This document shows positions 5,612-7,343 of a stretch of DNA of 7,343 nucleotides, piece by piece. The notes under the pieces were generated by a model. That model was given only the letters and a program-made list of their open reading frames with translations, had not been told where the DNA came from and ran no database searches. Origin of the DNA: a bacterium (GTDB taxonomy: Bacteria > Bacteroidota > Bacteroidia > Bacteroidales > Bacteroidaceae); the NCBI GenBank assembly GCA_004562975.1, contig SFQP01000109.1, positions 1 through 7,343 on the forward strand, written 5' to 3'. Positions within the stretch are counted from its first letter, which is position 1. Each line of letters opens with the position of its first letter. Position numbers and translations under genes: made by a program.

Positions 5612-7343
5612 CTATGCCTGTTTGGCGGCGTAGTAGTTCATCAGGCAGCCGTCGGCCAGGATTTGGCGTTCGGCGGCGGTGAGGTTGCAGAAGCGGAGCT
5701 TGAGGTCAAAGATGCCGTTGGCCGTGATGACTTTCGCCTCGGCTTCTTCGCGTCCTTCGAGGATGGCCTGGCGGATGTCAGGCACGAAAATGAAGTCGCC
5801 GGCTTCGTAGTCGAAGGGCGTGCCGGGGTCGATAGTGTAAGGCACGATGCCCCAGTTGATGCAGTTGCTGCGGTAACGCTTCGTGGCATATTCATAGCAG
5901 ATGTTGGCATCGCCGCCCAGCACTTTCTGGCAGCTGGCTGCCTGCTCGCGTGCTGATCCGTCGCCGGGCTTGTTGGCAAACACGCAGGAGCCGAAGGATG
6001 TTTCGTCCGCCTTTGCCCCGAGCTGCTCCAGCACTTGGGCTACCCGCTCGGGCACGTTGCCGGCGCGGCGAGCCAGGTCGTCGGCCTGGATGCGCTTGCT
6101 GCGGCCCACGTACTCCGGCACACGGCGCGACAGGGCGAACTCCGACAGTTTCAACGGGTTGGAGCGGTAGCTCGACGTCTCGCCCGAGGGAATCAGTTCG
6201 TCGGTTGTCGTCACAGGGTCATGGATTACGGCCGCGAGTTCCAGCAGCTGGTTACGCTCCATGGCGTACATCTTCGGCCAGTCCTTGATATTGGGGCCGT
6301 AGCGCAGCGGTTCGTCCGTGTGGGCGTGGCCAAATCCGTAGTAAACACGTTTTTCGTAAATCCGTGCATCGTATTCGTAGGGCTGGTGAGCGTCGGCATA
6401 TTCCACGTCTGTAGCCGCCGTAATGCAGCCGCCGTTGGCCGCCGTGGCCGCTATGGAGCGTGCGTCCATGAGTGCCACGAGCGAAATCTGTCCCTGTCCC
6501 GGTTTCGAGCCTTCGCGGTTCGGGAAGTTGCGCGTGGTGTGGCGGATGCTCAGCCCGTTGTTGGCCGGCACGTCGCCTGCCCCGAAGCACGGGCCGCAGA
6601 AAGCCGGTTTGATGACAGCGCCGGCTTCGAGCAACTCCTCCGCAATGCCGTGGCGCGTCACCGAGAGGTAAACCGGCACGGACTGCGGGAAAACCGACAG
6701 GCTGAAGTAGTCATTGCCCACGGAGCGGTCTTTCAGGATGGAGGCCGCCTGGCTCAGGTTGTCGTACGTGCCTCCGGAGCAGCCGGCTATGATGCCCTGG
6801 TCCGCCCACAGCTTTCCGTCGTGCAGTTTGCCGAGCAGGTCCACCTGCACCTTGTCGCCGTAGCGTTTGCGTGCGTCTTCTTCCACCTCGCGCAGGATGC
6901 GTTCCGGTTCGGCCTGCAGTTCGTGGATGGTATAGGCGTTGGAGGGGTGGAAAGGCAGGGCAATCATCGACTCCTGCGTGCTCAGGTCGATACGTATCAT
7001 GCCGTCGTAGTAAGCCACGTTGCCCGGTCGGAGTTCGCGGAAGTCCTCTGCGCGGCGGTGTAGCTCATAGTGGTGTCGCACCTCCTCGTCCGTTATCCAG
7101 ATGGAGCTGAGGCAGGTCGTTTCCGTCGTCATCACGTCGATGCCGTTGCGGAAGTCCGTGGGAAGTTCCTTCACGCCGGGGCCGGCGAACTCCAGCACTT
7201 TGTTCTTCACGAAGCCGTTTTCAAACACGGCCTTGACCAGCGAGATGGCCACGTCGTGCGGTCCCACGCCCCGCCGGGGTTTGCCTTCGAGCCATACGAG
7301 CACCACCTCCGGAGCCTGGATGTCCCACGTGTTGCGCAGCAGC
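5612..7343 (-). CDS. acn: Aconitate hydratase, 5' end cut by window edge
   Basis: The frame stays open from the TAG at 5612-5614 to the right edge, giving 576 visible residues. A GTG at 7306 is internal, because the codons before it still read as aconitase (LLRNTWDIQAPEVVLVWLEG). Aconitase isomerises citrate to isocitrate through a [4Fe-4S] cluster. The three cluster cysteines are visible: C188 in IIAGCSGG (codon 6779-6781) and C249/C252 in CGPCFG (codons 6596-6598 and 6587-6589). Their spacing of 61 and 3 is close to mitochondrial aconitase. HTTRNFPNREGSK follows, as expected in the catalytic core. The C-terminal swivel domain carries DGSAREQAA (from residue 461), which corresponds to the substrate-binding SxxREHAA region, with Gln in place of the usual His. 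Bacteroidales aconitases are about 750 residues, so roughly 170 N-terminal residues lie outside the window. It is followed by icd on the same strand and is probably cotranscribed with it. Confidence 0.96.
   Translation of the reverse strand, partial: LLRNTWDIQAPEVVLVWLEGKPRRGVGPHDVAISLVKAVFENGFVKNKVLEFAGPGVKELPTDFRNGIDVMTTETTCLSSIWITDEEVRHHYELHRRAEDFRELRPGNVAYYDGMIRIDLSTQESMIALPFHPSNAYTIHELQAEPERILREVEEDARKRYGDKVQVDLLGKLHDGKLWADQGIIAGCSGGTYDNLSQAASILKDRSVGNDYFSLSVFPQSVPVYLSVTRHGIAEELLEAGAVIKPAFCGPCFGAGDVPANNGLSIRHTTRNFPNREGSKPGQGQISLVALMDARSIAATAANGGCITAATDVEYADAHQPYEYDARIYEKRVYYGFGHAHTDEPLRYGPNIKDWPKMYAMERNQLLELAAVIHDPVTTTDELIPSGETSSYRSNPLKLSEFALSRRVPEYVGRSKRIQADDLARRAGNVPERVAQVLEQLGAKADETSFGSCVFANKPGDGSAREQAASCQKVLGGDANICYEYATKRYRSNCINWGIVPYTIDPGTPFDYEAGDFIFVPDIRQAILEGREEAEAKVITANGIFDLKLRFCNLTAAERQILADGCLMNYYAAKQA

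Noticed and set aside
6035..7063. A 342-codon plus-strand frame inside acn
   Set aside because: Antisense shadow with V/A/H/R-rich translation; the minus strand carries aconitase with all three cluster cysteines.
7306..7306. GTG as the start of aconitase
   Set aside because: The same frame continues to the window edge with typical aconitase sequence, so the true start is outside the window.

Overview
The window looks like chromosomal DNA from a gut-type Bacteroidales bacterium. The evidence is a DUF6078-type cysteine-rich protein (a family I associate with Bacteroidales), an aconitase and eukaryote-like NADP-isocitrate dehydrogenase pair, poor Shine-Dalgarno sequences before most starts, and one TAnnTTTG-type -7 element. 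I cannot name the genus. All five recognisable genes lie on the minus strand, so transcription runs from right to left.

By base composition the window splits into two blocks. From 1 to about 2280 it is AT-rich. This block holds a gene of unknown function cut by the left edge (at least 464 codons, with a possible PH-like N-terminal region) and a 227-residue nitroreductase of the TM1586 type. From about 2281 to the right edge it is clearly GC-rich. This block holds an RmlD-like short-chain dehydrogenase, the DUF6078-like protein, a nearly 500-base gap, icd, and acn (cut by the right edge). The change is sharp and falls in the gap between the dehydrogenase and the nitroreductase, so the AT-rich block may be an acquired or exchanged segment.

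The best-understood unit is acn-icd. Aconitase turns citrate into isocitrate, and NADP-isocitrate dehydrogenase turns that into 2-oxoglutarate and NADPH, so together they form the oxidative TCA branch that feeds glutamate synthesis. The two are probably one transcript that ends at a strong intrinsic terminator just after icd. Citrate synthase is not downstream in this window.

The most unusual non-coding signals are two short tandem arrays. One has a 10-bp period built on the palindrome CTATAG, about eight units long, and sits between acn and icd. The other is a 22-bp repeat carrying the palindrome AGTACT, between the DUF6078-like gene and the dehydrogenase. I did not see a tRNA, rRNA, CRISPR array, insertion sequence or complete new multi-gene system.
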